Shown here one piece after another: positions 1 to 20,719 of a stretch of 64,000 nucleotides of DNA. The notes beneath the pieces were generated by a model. The model saw only the letters and a program-made list of their open reading frames with translations. It ran no database searches and was not told the DNA's origin. Position 1 is the first letter of the stretch. Each line of letters begins with the position of its first letter. The position numbers and the translations under genes are program-made. The DNA comes from Stramonita haemastoma (Eukaryota > Mollusca > Gastropoda > Neogastropoda > Muricidae), in NCBI GenBank assembly GCA_030674155.1, contig CM060342.1, positions 8,549,065 to 8,613,064 on the forward strand. Reading direction: 5' to 3'.

Positions 1-723
1 GGGGGGGGGTTCTGTGTGTGGAGTGTAAACGGATGCGTTGGAAGAACAATTTTTTTAAAGTGGAGTTTTTGGTTTTGCGGGTTACTTTATGAGGTTTTTA
101 CACCAAACGCGTTTTCTGTAAACCGTTTTTGTGTTTTAAGGGGTGTGGTTTAGAAGAAAAATATTATTAGTGAATCTTTTTGTTGGGGGTTGTGGTTTTG
201 TGATTGGACTGTGAACAAAAACTGGTTTTAAGTGTGAAAGTATCGACCGTATGCGTTAGTGAGGAAGAAAACGACATAGCACAGAACTGGTATGGTGGCA
301 AAGATTTGGTGATTTTTGTTTTGTTTTGTTTTGTTTTGGGTCGTCTGTTAGAGCTTTGAGCTGTACCAGTGGTGATATTTTTGTGTATGCGACCCTTTTT
401 GTCTACCATGAAGGTAGCTGCATTCTAACTTCAGGGGTATGATTTGGTGAGGATGCTGGCTGTGTTTGCGTAACTGTGGTGTTGCAGTAGTGTTGTGATT
501 TTTTTTTTTTTAACTATAGCAGATTTATCTGTGTGGATTTCAGAGGTGACTTGAGAATGTTTTTTTTTATTTTTAATTTTTAGTGGTTTCAGAAGTCAGA
601 TAGACAGGAGTGAGGAAGAAAGAATAACGAATGTGAAACCGAAATAACAGTGTGTGTGTGTTCTTCCAAAGAGAGCGAGAAAGACAATAAGATCAGTGAA
701 AGGGAAAAAATCTTGCTGTCTGT

Positions 724-1418
724 GACTTGCCCTGAGGATTTGACTTTGAGGAGTCTGAGTTGACCTGAGGATTTGACTTTGAGGAGTCAGAGTTGACCTG
801 AGGATTTGACTTTGAGGAGTCAGAGCTGACCTGAGGATTTGACTTTGAGGAGTCTGAGTTGACCTGAGGATTTGACTTTGAGGAGTCAGAGCTGACCTGA
901 GGATTTGACTTTGAGGAGTCTGAGTTGACCTGAGGATTTGACTTTGAGGAGTCTGAGTTGACCTGAGGATTTGACTTTGAGGAGTCTGAGTTGACCTGAG
1001 GATTTGACTTTGAGGAGTCTGAGTTGACCTGAGGAGTCAGAGTTGACCTGAGGATTTGACTTTGAGGAGTCTGAGTTGACCTGAGGATTTGACTTTGAGG
1101 AGTCTGAGTTGACCTGAGGAGTCAGAGTTGACCTGAGGATTTGACTTTGAGGAGTCTGAGTTGACCTGAGGAGTCAGAGTTGACCTGAGGATTTGACTTT
1201 GAGGAGTCTGAGTTGACCTGAGGAGTCAGAGTTGACCTGAGGATTTGACTTTGAGGAGTCTGAGTTGACCTGAGGAGTCAGAGTTGACCTGAGGAGTCAG
1301 AGTTGACCTGAGGAGTCAGAGTTGACCTGAGGAGTCAGAGTTGACCTGAGGAGTCAGAGTTGACCTGAGGAGTCTGAGTTGACCTGAGGAGTCAGAGTTG
1401 ACCTGAGGATTTGACTTG
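724..1418. repeat. 33-bp / 19-bp mixed minisatellite
   Basis: Tandem copies of a 33-bp unit (TTGACCTGAGGATTTGACTT plus TGAGGAGTCTGAG) are interspersed, mainly in the right half, with a 19-bp short form (TTGACCTGAGGAGTCAGAG) that lacks 14 internal bases. The repeats alternate T and A at one position (AGTCTGAG / AGTCAGAG). No open reading frame of note runs through it. Confidence 0.9.
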
Positions 1419-1989
1419 TCTGGACTTTCTCATTGACTTCTTTAAAAGTGGTTTGGAGCATTGCACTGATTTTTTTTTTTTTTTAATTTATAAGGCAGTG
1501 TGTCATTGGCAAGTTGAATCTGACAGACGACACAGCATCTCTCTTCAGTTGGAGTGTTACTGATTGTTAATATTCAGCGCAGTTACATTTGGTGTAACAC
1601 AGAGTGTGCCAGAAGTGGTGGTGGTGGTGAAGTGGTGTTGACTTCCTTCCTTGTGTGGACGGTGTTTGTGTGGTATCTAGCCCAAATGTATCATTACTAC
1701 AAGCCGTCGTGGTACGTAGCGTTTGTGGTTTTTGTCTTGTCTGTGTGCCTGGCTAATTGGCAGTCTGTTGCTCTGTTTTTTCTCTGTTTGTAAATCTCTC
1801 TGTGTCTGTCTTTTTCTCTCTTAGTTTGTATATATATATAAATGGATCTGTGTCTGTCTTTTTCTCTCTCTGTTTGTATGTTTTCCCTGATGGCTAGTTG
1901 GTAGTCTGCTTCTCTGTCTTTTTCTCTCTCTGTTTGTCTGTCTGTCTGTCTCTCTCTGTCTGGTGGCTTGTTGGCAATCTTTTTCTGTC

Positions 1990-2870
1990 TCTCTCAGTAT
2001 GTGTCTCTGATGGCTAGTTGGCAATCTTATTCAGTCTGTCTCTGCCTGGTGGCTTGTTTGCAATCTTTTTCTGTCTCTCTCTGTATGTGTCTCTGATGGC
2101 TAGTTGGCAATCTTATCCAGTCTGTCTCTGCCTGGTGGCTTGTTTACAATCTTTTTCTGTCTCTCTCTGTATGTGTCTCTGATGGCTAGTTGGCAGTCTT
2201 TTTCTGTCTGTCTTTGTCTCTCTGATGGCTAGTTGGCAGTCTTTTTCAGTCTGTCTTTGTCTGTTTCTCTGATGGCTTGTTGGAAATCTTTTTCAGTCTG
2301 TCTCTGTCTGTCTGTCTCTCTGGTGGCTAGTTGGCTTGTTTGCAATCTTTTTCTGTCTCTCTCTGTATGTGGCTCTGATGGCTAGTTGGCAATCTTATTC
2401 AGTCTGTCTCTGCCTGGTGGCTTGTTTGCAATCTTTTTCTGTCTCTCTCTGTATGTGTCTCTGATGGCTAGTTGGCAATCTTAGTCTGTCTCTGCCTGGT
2501 GGCTTGTTGGCAATCTTTTTCTGTCTCTCTCTGTATGTGTCTCTGATGGCTAGTTGGCAATCTTATTCAGTCTGTCTCTGCCTGGTGGCTTGTTTGCAAT
2601 CTTTTTCTGTCTCTCTCTGTATGTGTCTCTGATGGCTAGTTGGCAGTCTTTTTCTGTCTGTCTTTGTCTCTCTGATGGCTAGTTGGCAGTCTTTTTCAGT
2701 CTGTCTTTGTCTGTTTCTCTGATGGCTTGTTGGAAATCTTTTTCAGTCTGTCTCTGTCTGTCTGTCTCTCTGGTGGCTAGTTGGCTTGTTTGCAATCTTT
2801 TTCTGTCTCTCTCTGTATGTGGCTCTGATGGCTAGTTGGCAATCTTATTCAGTCTGTCTCTGCCTGGTGG
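1990..2870. repeat. ~86-bp satellite with ~450-bp higher-order repeat
   Basis: Units begin GATGGCTAGTTGGCAATCTT and recur about every 86 bases, rich in CTGTCT/CTCT pyrimidine tracts. A block of variant units starting at 2181 is repeated nearly unchanged starting at 2631, giving a higher-order period of about 450 bp. Confidence 0.85.
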
Positions 2871-3046
2871 CAGAGGCTGTCTGTTTCTGTCTCTGTATCT
2901 GTCTGTATGTATGTCTGTCTCTCTGTCTGTCTGTTTCTTTCTCTGTCTGTCTATTTTTTTCTCTCTATCTCTGTTTTAAATGATTAGTTCTGTACATGTA
3001 TGCATGTGTATGTCAAAGTCAAAGGATTTATTTGTTAGGTCATTGT

Positions 3047-3113
3047 GTGTGTGTGTGTGTTGTGGTGTGTGTGTGTGTGTGTTTTGTGTGTGTGTGGTGT
3101 GTGGTGTGTGTGG

Positions 3114-3151
<38 letters not shown>

Positions 3152-3188
3152 AGAGGGGAGAGGAGGAGAGAGAGAGAGAGAGAGAGAG
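3047..3188. repeat. (GT)n then (GA)n microsatellite
   Basis: Interrupted GT repeats (3047-3112) pass directly into GA repeats (3120-3188). Confidence 0.9.
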
Positions 3189-3597
3189 TGATGGTGTGTT
3201 GTTACTGATGCTCAGGTTGTTCTGACTCTTTCAGAAGAATTTCATCATGGCATTATAATCATAGCCTCACCAATGTATATAATCCACAGTGTACTTTATG
3301 ATTCATTTTATTACTTAGAAGAAAGTTGTGAACTCCTTTGTTAGGCAATGAGAATACATTGATCCAGTGTTCTCTCTCTGTGTCTGTGTGCTGGTCTCTG
3401 TATCTCTGTCCCAACTTCCTCTTCCTACCCCCCCCCCCCCCCCCCCCCCCCCCGCTTTGTTGATCTCTCCATTCTCCATCCCTTCTTACCTCCTTCCTAC
3501 TTTGTCTCTGTTTCTGTCTCATTGTGCCTGTCTCTGACACTCTCTTTCTCATCATCTCTTTCTTTCTCTTTCCCTTTCTCTCTCTCACTGTCCCCTC

Positions 3598-3915
3598 TGG
3601 CCCGGGCCAAAAACTGTGTCAGTTATTGATGTCAGCTCATTGCCAAGGCTTACTCTGAAATATGTTGTAAAATGTTGTGTTGAGATTGCCTTCAGCCATG
3701 ATAAGCTCTTAACATGACAACCTGCACCCTCCTTTATAGGAAAAAAAACCCCTCTTAAGTCAGAGTATGGCTGCCTATGTGGCAAGGTACTTGAAAATTC
3801 ATACATGCAAACTATTCATTCACTGCAATTTCAATCTCACCGTAATTCCCAAGTGGGATGAGTGAGTCAGGGTGTACATTTCTGGGTGACCCCCAGTGTG
3901 TTAAGCCGGGGAACG
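3598..3915. repeat. dispersed ~320-bp repeat, copy 1
   Basis: This segment (starting GGCCCGGGCCAAAAACTGTG) aligns by eye along its whole length with 33220-33540 (starting GGCCCAGGCCAAAAGCTGTG), including shared CTTGAAAA and GTGGGTGACCCC landmarks. I cannot assign a family. Confidence 0.7.
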
Positions 3916-4497
3916 CACAACTACAACAACTCCCCCCCCCTCTCTCTCACACACACACTTTCCCCCTGTCTCCATCCGCTCTCTCTCTCTCTCTCTCTCT
4001 CGCTCTCGCTCTCTCTCTCTCTCTCCTGTGTCTGTCTCTTTCTTTATGTCTCCCTCACTCCCTTTCTCTCTCTCTCTCCCTCCACCCTCTCTGTTTCCCT
4101 CTTCCCCTCTGTCTCTCTCCCTTCCCTTCTCTCTTTCTCTTACCCCCTCTCACTCTCTTCTCTCTTCCCTCCTCTCTCTACGACTACCCCCTCCAGCTCC
4201 CCCCTCCCCCCCTTCTCACTTTCTCTTCCTTTTCTCTACCTGAAATACAGGTCTTTTTATGCTCAGGCACGTAGAATTCTTGTAGGCTATGTCTCAGTCA
4301 CCAAGACAAGAAATGGATTGTCTCAATAGAATTGAAATCTGCTGATTCTGGCCTTTTCTTCTTTCTAGAAGTCGTTTGTTTAAATTAAGCAACTCTGCTT
4401 GCTTGCATGTAGGCTACATGAAGTTTGGAACAGAGCAAAACCAGAACAAAGCATCTCCTGTGTTTGTGTGATTTCAGATAGACTGGTATATTTGTAT

Positions 4498-4499
<2 letters not shown>

Positions 4500-4557
<58 letters not shown>

Positions 4558-5080
4558 ACCACTACTACTTACTACTACTACTACTTTATGTATACATGCA
4601 TGCATCTGTATGTCTGTACTGTATGCTTATAATTTCTATGTCTCTCTAGCTCTCTCCCTCCCCCCTCTCTCTGTTTCCCTCTCCCCCTCTGTTTCCCTCT
4701 CCCCCTCTGTCTCTCTGTCTCCCTCTCCCCCTTCCTTCTCTCTTTCTCTTCCCCCCTCTCACTTTCCTCTTCCCCCCCCCCCCACTCTCTCTCACTTCCC
4801 TCTCTTTCTCTTCTACCCCCCCCCCCGAAACTTCAGGTTGTAGTAGTAGTAGTTTTCAATTGTATATATCCTTCCACTTTAAGTGATAGTGGAGGGGGGG
4901 AGGGAGAATTGGTAAGGATGTGATGGGGAGGTAGGTGTTTATATCTTTTCCCTTTTCTTTAAAAAAAATCTAATGTCTTTTCAATTTTGTTGTAATTTAG
5001 TAAAGAGACTAGAATATAAAGAAGGGGAAAAAAAACAAAGAGAAAGAAATGTATTAACTGTGAAATTTGTGAGTGAGTGA

Positions 5081-5160
<80 letters not shown>

Positions 5161-5421
5161 CCCCCCCCCTCCCCCCAAAAAAACCCACAAAAAAACAGCC
5201 TCAACCAAACTGTTCACATTCATATTGGTCAGCTTCCTTCAAATATTGTTCGTATCACAAAACAGACAGATTGTATGTAACTTTAAGAAAAGTGATGAGG
5301 TGAAAAGTTTTGGCGGCTCACTCACTGAAGTGAATGTAATGAAGCTTGGACCCCATGCAATACCCACACAGTCCCAGACTTGAGAAAGTTGTATGCTTCA
5401 GTTTATTTATAGGGATTGTTC

Positions 5422-5471
<50 letters not shown>
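4500..5471. repeat. microsatellite cluster: (CA)n 4500-4556, (GT)n 5069-5158, (CT)n 5425-5471
   Basis: Three long dinucleotide tracts separated by CT-rich and A-rich DNA. The GT tract is about 90 bases and ends in a C-run. Confidence 0.95.
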
Positions 5472-5475
<4 letters not shown>

Positions 5476-6015
5476 CTTTCATCTGGAAGCTCTTGGAATG
5501 GGTCTTTTTTTTTGGGGGGGGGGGGGGGGGAGGGGATGGGGAGGGAGATTGGGGTTAAGAGGGGAGGGGGGGGGAGATGAGAAAGTTATAGTCTTCTGAG
5601 TCATTTTGGAGAGCAGTGCTGAGTGTGATGGGTTTTTCTTGCCCAGCCTTCTTTTTGTCCCTTTTTCTTTTTTTTTTATGCATTTTTTCATTCTTTTTTT
5701 TTCAAACAGCGGGATGGAGAATTAGTGTAGAGGAGATATTTTTTTGTATATGAGGAGGTATAATAAAAAGTGTTCTATGGATCCTGCCATCTGAATTTCC
5801 AACCAAAGAGAAAGAAATGGGTATGGGTTTTTTTTCGTTTTAGATCATTTAAAAGGGTTAATAATTACACAGTATTAAATTGCTGTGTTTTCTATAGAAA
5901 TGATGCGACGTTGTGAAGATGCAGCCTATTTTTGCATATAGATGTTTTTTTTAGAAGTCTTTAAATCTTATGCTTGTGCACTAAATTTTTCTCTTTTTTC
6001 TGTTTTTTTTCCCTG

Positions 6016-7163
6016 GCAGGCTGGGAGAGTTTCATGAGAAGTGACCACGACCCACCACATGTCACATAAAAACAATTAATGAAAGATTTACCTCTCTAAT
6101 AACTACATTTTTTCTTGCTCTTTTTTTTTCTTCTCACAGGCCCGCCGGAGGGTTTCAAGAAGTGACCATGACCCATCACATGTCACATAAAAACAATTAA
6201 TGAAAGATTTACCTCTCTAATAACTAACTTTTTCCTGCTCTTTTTTCCTTCTCACAGGCCCGCTGGAGGGTTTCAAGAAGTGACCACATAAAAACAATTA
6301 ATGAAAGATTTACCTCTCAAATAACTAATTTTTTCCTGCTCTTTTTTTTCTTCTCACAGTTCCACCAGAGGGTTTCAAGAAGTGACCACAACCTACCACA
6401 TGTCACATGAAACCAAACAATTAAAGATTTACCTCTCCGATATCTAACTTGCTCTTTTTTTATATTCTCACAGGCCTGCTGGAGGGTTTCAAGAAGTGAC
6501 CACATAAAAACAATTAATGAAAGATTTACCTCTCCAATATCTACATTTTTCCTGCTCTTTTTTTTCTTCTCACAGGCCGGCCGGAGGGTTTCAAGAAGTG
6601 ACCACAACCCATCACATGTCACATAAAAACAATTAATGAAAGATTTACCTCTCAAATAACTACATTTTTCCTGCTCTTTTTTTCCTTCTCACAGGCCCGC
6701 CGGAGGGTTTCAAGAAGTGACCACATAAAAACAATTAATGAAAGATTTACCTCTCAAATAACTAATTTTTTCTTGCTCTCTTTTTTTTTTCTTCTCACAG
6801 GCCGGCCGGAGGGTTTCAAGAAGTGACCATGACCCACCACATGTCGCATAAAACCACACAATTAAAGATTTACCTCTCCAATAACTAAACTTTTCCTGCT
6901 CTTTTTTTTTTTCTTCTCACAGGCCTGCCGGAGGGTTTCAAGAAGTGACCATGACCCACCACATGTCGCATAAAACCACACAATTAAAGATTTACCTCTC
7001 CGATATCTAACTTTTTCCTGCTCTTTTTTTCTTCTCACAGGCCGCGGGAGGGTTTCAAGAAGTGACCATGACCCACCACATGTCGCATAAAACCACACAA
7101 TTAAAGATTTACCTCTCCAATAACTAAACTTTTCCTGCTGTTTTTTTTTTTTTCTTCTCACAG
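6016..7163 (+). repeat. tandem array of decoy 3' splice acceptors before paxillin LD4 exon
   Basis: Ten tandem copies (about 101-123 bp each) precede the real exon boundary at 7163/7164. Each copy has an intron-like part (AAAGATTTACCTCTC, then a T-rich tract and CTTCTCACAG) followed by up to about 45 bases matching the start of the real exon (GCCCGCCGGAGGGTTTCAAG, then AAGTGACC and a CACCACATGTC stretch). AG junctions fall near 6019, 6139, 6258, 6359, 6473, 6576, 6695, 6800, 6923 and 7041. Three copies (6252, 6467, 6689) lack the distal exon-like part. The exon-like parts run into in-frame stops (TAA or TAG) inside the next intron-like part, so use of an upstream acceptor without further splicing would truncate the protein. 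Confidence 0.9.
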
Positions 7164-15289
<8,126 letters not shown>

Positions 15290-16988
15290 ACCCGCGCCTG
15301 TCGCCTCGTGCCAAAGTATTACCGCTGGACTTTTTGATGCACAGTTTTTTTTTTTTGGGGGGGGGGGTTTGTTTGTTTTTTTAAATGAGAAAAATGGGTC
15401 TGGTGGGTCTTCTGAATGGAGGCCAAGAAATGAGGGGGTGCTCATATCTTTTGAAAAGTTGAGAAAATAAAAAAAAAACTGCTTGCTTTTTTTTTTTTTT
15501 TTTTTTTTCTCCATGAAAGGAAATTAAGGGTGGTAGTTTGAATGTGTCATCTTTTCAGAAAATTTTCTCCGGTGTCTTTGATCATTGTATTCCTCCTGTA
15601 TAGCCTAAAAATAAAATGGACAACCCTTTCCCCCAAGAAAAAAAGAAAATGGAAAAGAAATCTTTTGTCTGATACGTGTATTGCAGAATTTGAATGGAAC
15701 TATACACCTCTTACCATATATGTGCCCCAGCTTAGTCAGAGAGATGTCCCTAGGAACAGTCTGTAGGTCCCCATCTTGTCAGTGAAAACAAATGGTTTCA
15801 TAAAACTGAAAAGGAAAGAGGAATGGATGGCAGTTCAAAAAGCCTAAGAAGGACGAAGTAGAAAGAAGGAAGGGGGACCAGCAGACTTCTAAAAAAAATT
15901 TTTTTTTAATCTAGGCACTGCAGTACCTACAAAGTTGTTTTGCGTTGGTTTCTTGTGTGTGTTTTTCTGCATGTTTTGTTTTGTTTTGAAGAGTTAGGTT
16001 ACTATTTGTCCCCATTTTCTGGTAATTTTGTGCAGGTAGGGAAGGTTTTTGTTTTTTTTGTGTTTTTTTTGGGGGGGGGGTTTAAGTCAATTCTTATAAT
16101 TCTTGATCTTTAACTATTTCCATCTCATGTAATGGAAAGACCACTTCCTATTTGCATGCCTGCTTATATTTCCTTGTAGCATTTTCTTGCAAGTAGGGAC
16201 AGGTGGGGGCAGCGTTTAGTTCTAAAGAAATATTGTTCATAATGATCATGGTTTGAATATTTTTCTCTTTTTTTTTCTTTCTCAGAATGGTGTGGGTAGT
16301 TCATGAACAATCTTAGATTCATGCTGACCTTAGATCAAGTTCAACATGTTGCGGATCATGTGTCGTTTCATTTTGATGGTAATGGATTTCTGTATTGAAA
16401 TAATTTCATGAAGATTTTTTATAAATCGTGTCACCACCACTCCAATATTTCAGACTGTGTCGTTTATGTGAACAGCAGAGGCAATCATTTGATCATGAAT
16501 ACTATATCGAACATGATTTGTGGACTTTTTAAGTTTTTTTTTTATTTTTATGAGGTAACATGTATGAAATTGCAGTTTTGCCACTAATTTCATGTGAGTT
16601 GTTCTTTCTGAAGGAGCTGTATTTTTTCATGTTTTTAGTGCCAAGTTTTTCAAGGTTAAAAACAGTAGGTGATAAAGAGTGTGCATGCATGATTTTAAAA
16701 AAAAAATCATCATCCAACAGACTGATCCCTGAATTCAGAATGTGGCTGCCTTAATGGTGTGGGAGGAAAAAGGTTGCAGTAGCTGAGGAACAAAGGGACG
16801 AGAAAAAAAAAACCAATAAAAAAACAGCTGATGAATTAGTGTACCCGTGATGGGGGGGGGTTCTGCTTTTCTTTATTGTTTTTTTAGTGGGGGGGGGGGG
16901 GGGGGGGGGGGGGGGCGTGGTGGTGTTAAGTATTTTTGGAATTTAAAAAATAATAATTATTATAAATAAATATAATAAATAATGTAGC

Positions 16989-17043
16989 GAAAACTGATCA
17001 AAATGCAGAAGATATATTATCTTCTGCAGTTTGATCAGTTTTC
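16989..17043. repeat. 26-bp stem hairpin with 3-nt loop
   Basis: The left arm GAAAACTGATCAAAATGCAG plus AAGATA (16989-17014) pairs with 17018-17043 with one mismatch, leaving TAT as the loop. It lies within the probable paxillin 3' UTR. Confidence 0.85.
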
Positions 17044-19872
17044 TTTATCTTGCTTGAAACTTGACATGGAGGCAGTGGGAAGGGAGGAATTCCTTGGGAG
17101 AGAGAAGGGGGGATGATCCCTTTGTTTATACAATCAGTGTTATTTTCTCATCTCTTTCCCCCCCCCCATCTTCAGGTATTGAAATAAAATCTGGAGATTG
17201 TGTAACCTAAGTCGTGTTCAGTAGTACTAGTATTTTGTCGTGGTTGGTGGAATGGGGAATGGAATGGTGGTGAACGTCCCTGATTGTGTCTTCAGCTCGG
17301 TGTCCCCTCTCTTGTCATATCCTGTATGCCTTCACAACCTGAGGGGAAGCTTGATGCACAAAGCAGTGTTGTCCTCAACAGTGAGAATGACTTAAGATTC
17401 TGCTGGAGAGGATTTTTATTTTCTTCCGCATGAAAATATTTGCACTGCAGAAAAGTATTTTTTTGTGGAAAAGTGTTTTATATATATATTTTTTTCTATA
17501 TATGCTTTCTGGTTTTGTTGTTGTTTTTTGTGGGGGGTGGGGTGGGGAGGGGTGTCTTTTGTTACCGGCCAACTGCTGTGCTTTATGTTACTAGATGATA
17601 ACTTTGTGTTTTGTGTTCAGTGTCAGCCTTCTAGTGGTATTGTACCTTTTTTTTTTTTGGGGGGGGGGGTTGGTTTTTGTTTTTTTTGGTTGTTGGCTAT
17701 CTGCTGTGTTCTGTGTTTCTAAATCATGACTTTACTTTTCTGTTTTAGCCTTAATGTGTTATGTAACTCTATCAGGTTTGGTTTTCTGTTTTTTTTAATT
17801 GTCATCTGGATAGAAAAAAGGCTGTCATGTGTGCTTATTCTTTTCCCTCTATAAAAAGTTTCAATGTAGGTCTCCTGTTTCTTACACACCCTGTCCCCAC
17901 AGCTTGCAGAACTGTTGAAAAAGAGATTTGTGTGTGCGAGTCAGAAACTGTATGTGTTGATTTCGTGTTGCTCAAAGCTTTTGCTGTCCATGTTCATCGG
18001 CTGCCGAATTTGCTGAGCACTTACGACATGTCTCGAGTGCTGGTTTTATTCTAACTGACGACGATGTGCCTCTTCTCTCTTATTCTGCCTTTGTGTGGAC
18101 TGATAAGCTTGTCTTGTGTGTCATAATTTTATATGTATAGCTTTGTCTTTTGTGTTAGTTGCTGAATCTCTCTACTTTGTGTTCTCTTCTTTTCTAAAGC
18201 TGATTGGGATGAACCTGTGTTACTTGTGATATTTATTACCTAACTGCTTCGAGTTAAGTTGTTTTTGTTTTTTTTTAAGTGTTGTGGAGACTGTATTGAT
18301 CCATCTTAATATTGGTTTTATCAACTGTGCTGGCACTTTTGTGTGTGTGTGTTTGGAGGTTTTTTGTAGATGGGTTTTGTTTGTTTGGGGTTTGTTTTTG
18401 TTTGGTGGAGGGGGGTATTGTTTGATTTTGCAATTTTTACAGGTCCTTTACTTGTGGCAGTAATTTTTATATGCTTTGGTGACTTGAAAAATGCTGAATT
18501 AATTTTGTTGCTTAATTGAAGTAAAGCTGCTTTATGTATTTTTGTACATCATTTTTTTGCTTTTTTTCAAGGGAAAGAAAGTCATTGTTTTTTTAATTTG
18601 TAATATTTATGTAACGTCTATGCATTTAATGAAAGAATGCTTATTTCATGGTAAGACATTGATGATTGTGTTCAAAGGATTCTCTAGTGAAAGATTTGCA
18701 AGGTTTGATTGTTTATGAGTTTGCTTCGAAATCGTCATTTTGAGTAACGCACCAGTGGTTTTGACCGTTTCTTAGGTTACCAGTATCTTCCAATATTTTT
18801 TCTCCCTCAATCGATTTACGAATAAAAAACAATATTGAATGGCTTTTCTGTACATTTGCCTTCTGTTTAAACTTTGGTAGGCTGCAATATCTGTGATCGG
18901 GCGATGTTTTGGAGGGCTACAGGTCATAGAACAAAGCAGAGATAGGGAAAGATGGCAAACTCTGGTGGCATTATGTGAAGCTCCTGCTGACAACAGTGAT
19001 GATAGAAATAATGATGTTAATGATGGTTGATGTTATAGAAATAATGATGTTAATGATGGTTGATGTTATTTAAAAGAAATGGACGAGGAAGACCATGCTT
19101 CAGTGCTGCCAAGGGGTGGGATTGGGAGAGGTGAGAGGTGGTGTGTGTGTGGAGGGGGGGGGGGGGGGATACAGCAAATGATAATGTATATGATTAAGGT
19201 CAATTGGGAAAGACTGATCAAGAAAGACGAAATGAGACAGAGGGCGAAAAGAGGTGTGTGAATGACGTCGTCAGTTGCTGATCATGCTTACATGTGATCC
19301 AGAGGTACTAATACATAACTAATAATTTGTACAAAACTTTAACACCTCAACGTATGTATGTATGTATGTGTTCGCATGGATGTGGGAGGTGCAGAGCAAG
19401 TTAGGACACTACGGTCCAGCTGTTAAAGAATTTCATTGTATGTACACTTGTATTGCTTTCCCCAGCCCATCTCTCACCTTCTATACTCTGCAAAACAAAA
19501 AAAAATTCATCTTGATCATTGCATCTTTAGTAGCATTATTGCAGCAATGATGCGTATACATGATTAATTGCATATTTGTCTGTGCCTCTTTTTCTTCTTC
19601 CTCATCAGCCATGTATGGACATAGCTTACGCTCTGTCAAAGAGGACCTGTGTAAAAATAATGCTCTCCAAGACGGAGTTTGATATTGGCCTTGATTGTTG
19701 ATTATGGGTAATGGACACAGTTGTCGGGGGAGGGCGGGGAGAGGAACGGTGTGGGCTAGAGAAGGGATTGGGGGAGGGGTTGCGCGTGTGGAATGCTTAA
19801 GTCAGTATCTGCGACTTAACTGAACATGACTTGTGTAGTCAACCTTGTGCTATGAATTGTAACATGGAAAAA

Positions 19873-19878
19873 AATAAA
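19873..19878 (+). terminator. candidate poly(A) signal of paxillin
   Basis: AATAAA followed by a T-rich tract (TTTTTTATATT) and then GT-rich sequence. It is the last good signal before repeat-rich DNA starts. Confidence 0.45.
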
Positions 19879-20214
19879 GTTTTTTATATTATACTCAGAT
19901 TTTAGTGTGTGTGAAGCTGTATCGTGTCTGGAAAATCCATTACATGTTGCTATTTATTGCCGGTCTCAGACCTGCCTACCTGTATGATTTTATCATATTT
20001 TTATGATTTTTTTTACCCTAATTACGAATTTACTGATAAAAATACGATTTTGACAACCACCATTAAAAAAAAAAAAAAAGTGAAGCCACGGCAAAGGGTT
20101 TGAGGGATGTAACTCATCCTTGCCTGCATTAGCTGAGATCGCTTGTCATCACTAGAGAGTACCAGTAGCCGAAAGCCGACCAGCCAGCCTGCTTTTCCTT
20201 TCTCATGGGCAGCC

Positions 20215-20273
20215 CCCCCCCCCCCCCTCGCTCTGTCTCTCTCTCTCTCTCACACACACGATCTCTCTCTCCT

Positions 20274-20315
<42 letters not shown>

Positions 20316-20632
20316 CTTACTCTCACACACACACACCACTCTCTCTCTCAGACACTTTTTTTCTTACACACTCTCTCTCTCTCTCTCTCCTTTCTTTCCT
20401 TCCTTCCCTTCTCTCTCTCTGCTCTTTGTCTCTGTCGCCGCCTCTCTCTGTTTGTCTTTCTCTCTCTCTCTCTCCTCTTTGTCTCTGTTGCCGTCTCTCT
20501 CTGTCTCCCTGTTTCTTTCTCTCTCTCTTTCAGTCACGGGGACTGGACGTAAAAAAAGCACAATAGTGCTTATTCCATTATCCTCGATATAAAAGAATAA
20601 ATCAAATCAAATCTCTCTCTCACACACACACA

Positions 20633-20705
<73 letters not shown>

Positions 20706-20710
20706 TGTTC
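20215..20710. repeat. CT/CA microsatellite cluster with a SINE tail inside
   Basis: CT and CA tracts occupy 20228-20535 and 20610-20705. Between them, about 20536-20603 (+), lies the 3' end of SINE family A (GGGGACTGGACG, then CTTATTCCATTATCCTCGAT and ATAAAAGAATAAAT). Confidence 0.8.
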
Positions 20711-20719
20711 TTTCATTCC

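Larger units (their letters stand above)
1..6015. other. left flank without recognisable exons
   Basis: I see no exon that I can assign here. The stretch is T/G-rich non-coding DNA carrying minisatellites (724-1418, about 1990-2870), a dispersed repeat copy (3598-3915), long CT-rich runs (about 3930-4250, 4640-4830) and microsatellites. It precedes the LD4 exon of paxillin on the + strand, so it is probably intron. The upstream paxillin exons (LD1-LD3) are not visible and presumably lie outside the window. A piece of the dispersed 95-bp repeat family ends near 370-437. Confidence 0.5.
15290..19890 (+). other. probable paxillin 3' untranslated region
   Basis: About 4.6 kb of T-rich, AT-rich sequence follows the TAG stop with no coding exon. 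It carries earlier AATAAA motifs (about 15466, 15609, 17183) and a late one at 19873. Homopolymer runs include a long G-run at 16890-16915. A near-perfect hairpin sits at 16989-17043. That this whole stretch is one UTR is inference from the absence of other genes. Confidence 0.5.

Noticed and set aside
1554..1793. 79-residue hydrophobic reading frame
   Set aside because: No family resemblance, no splice context, and it runs into CT-rich repeat DNA.
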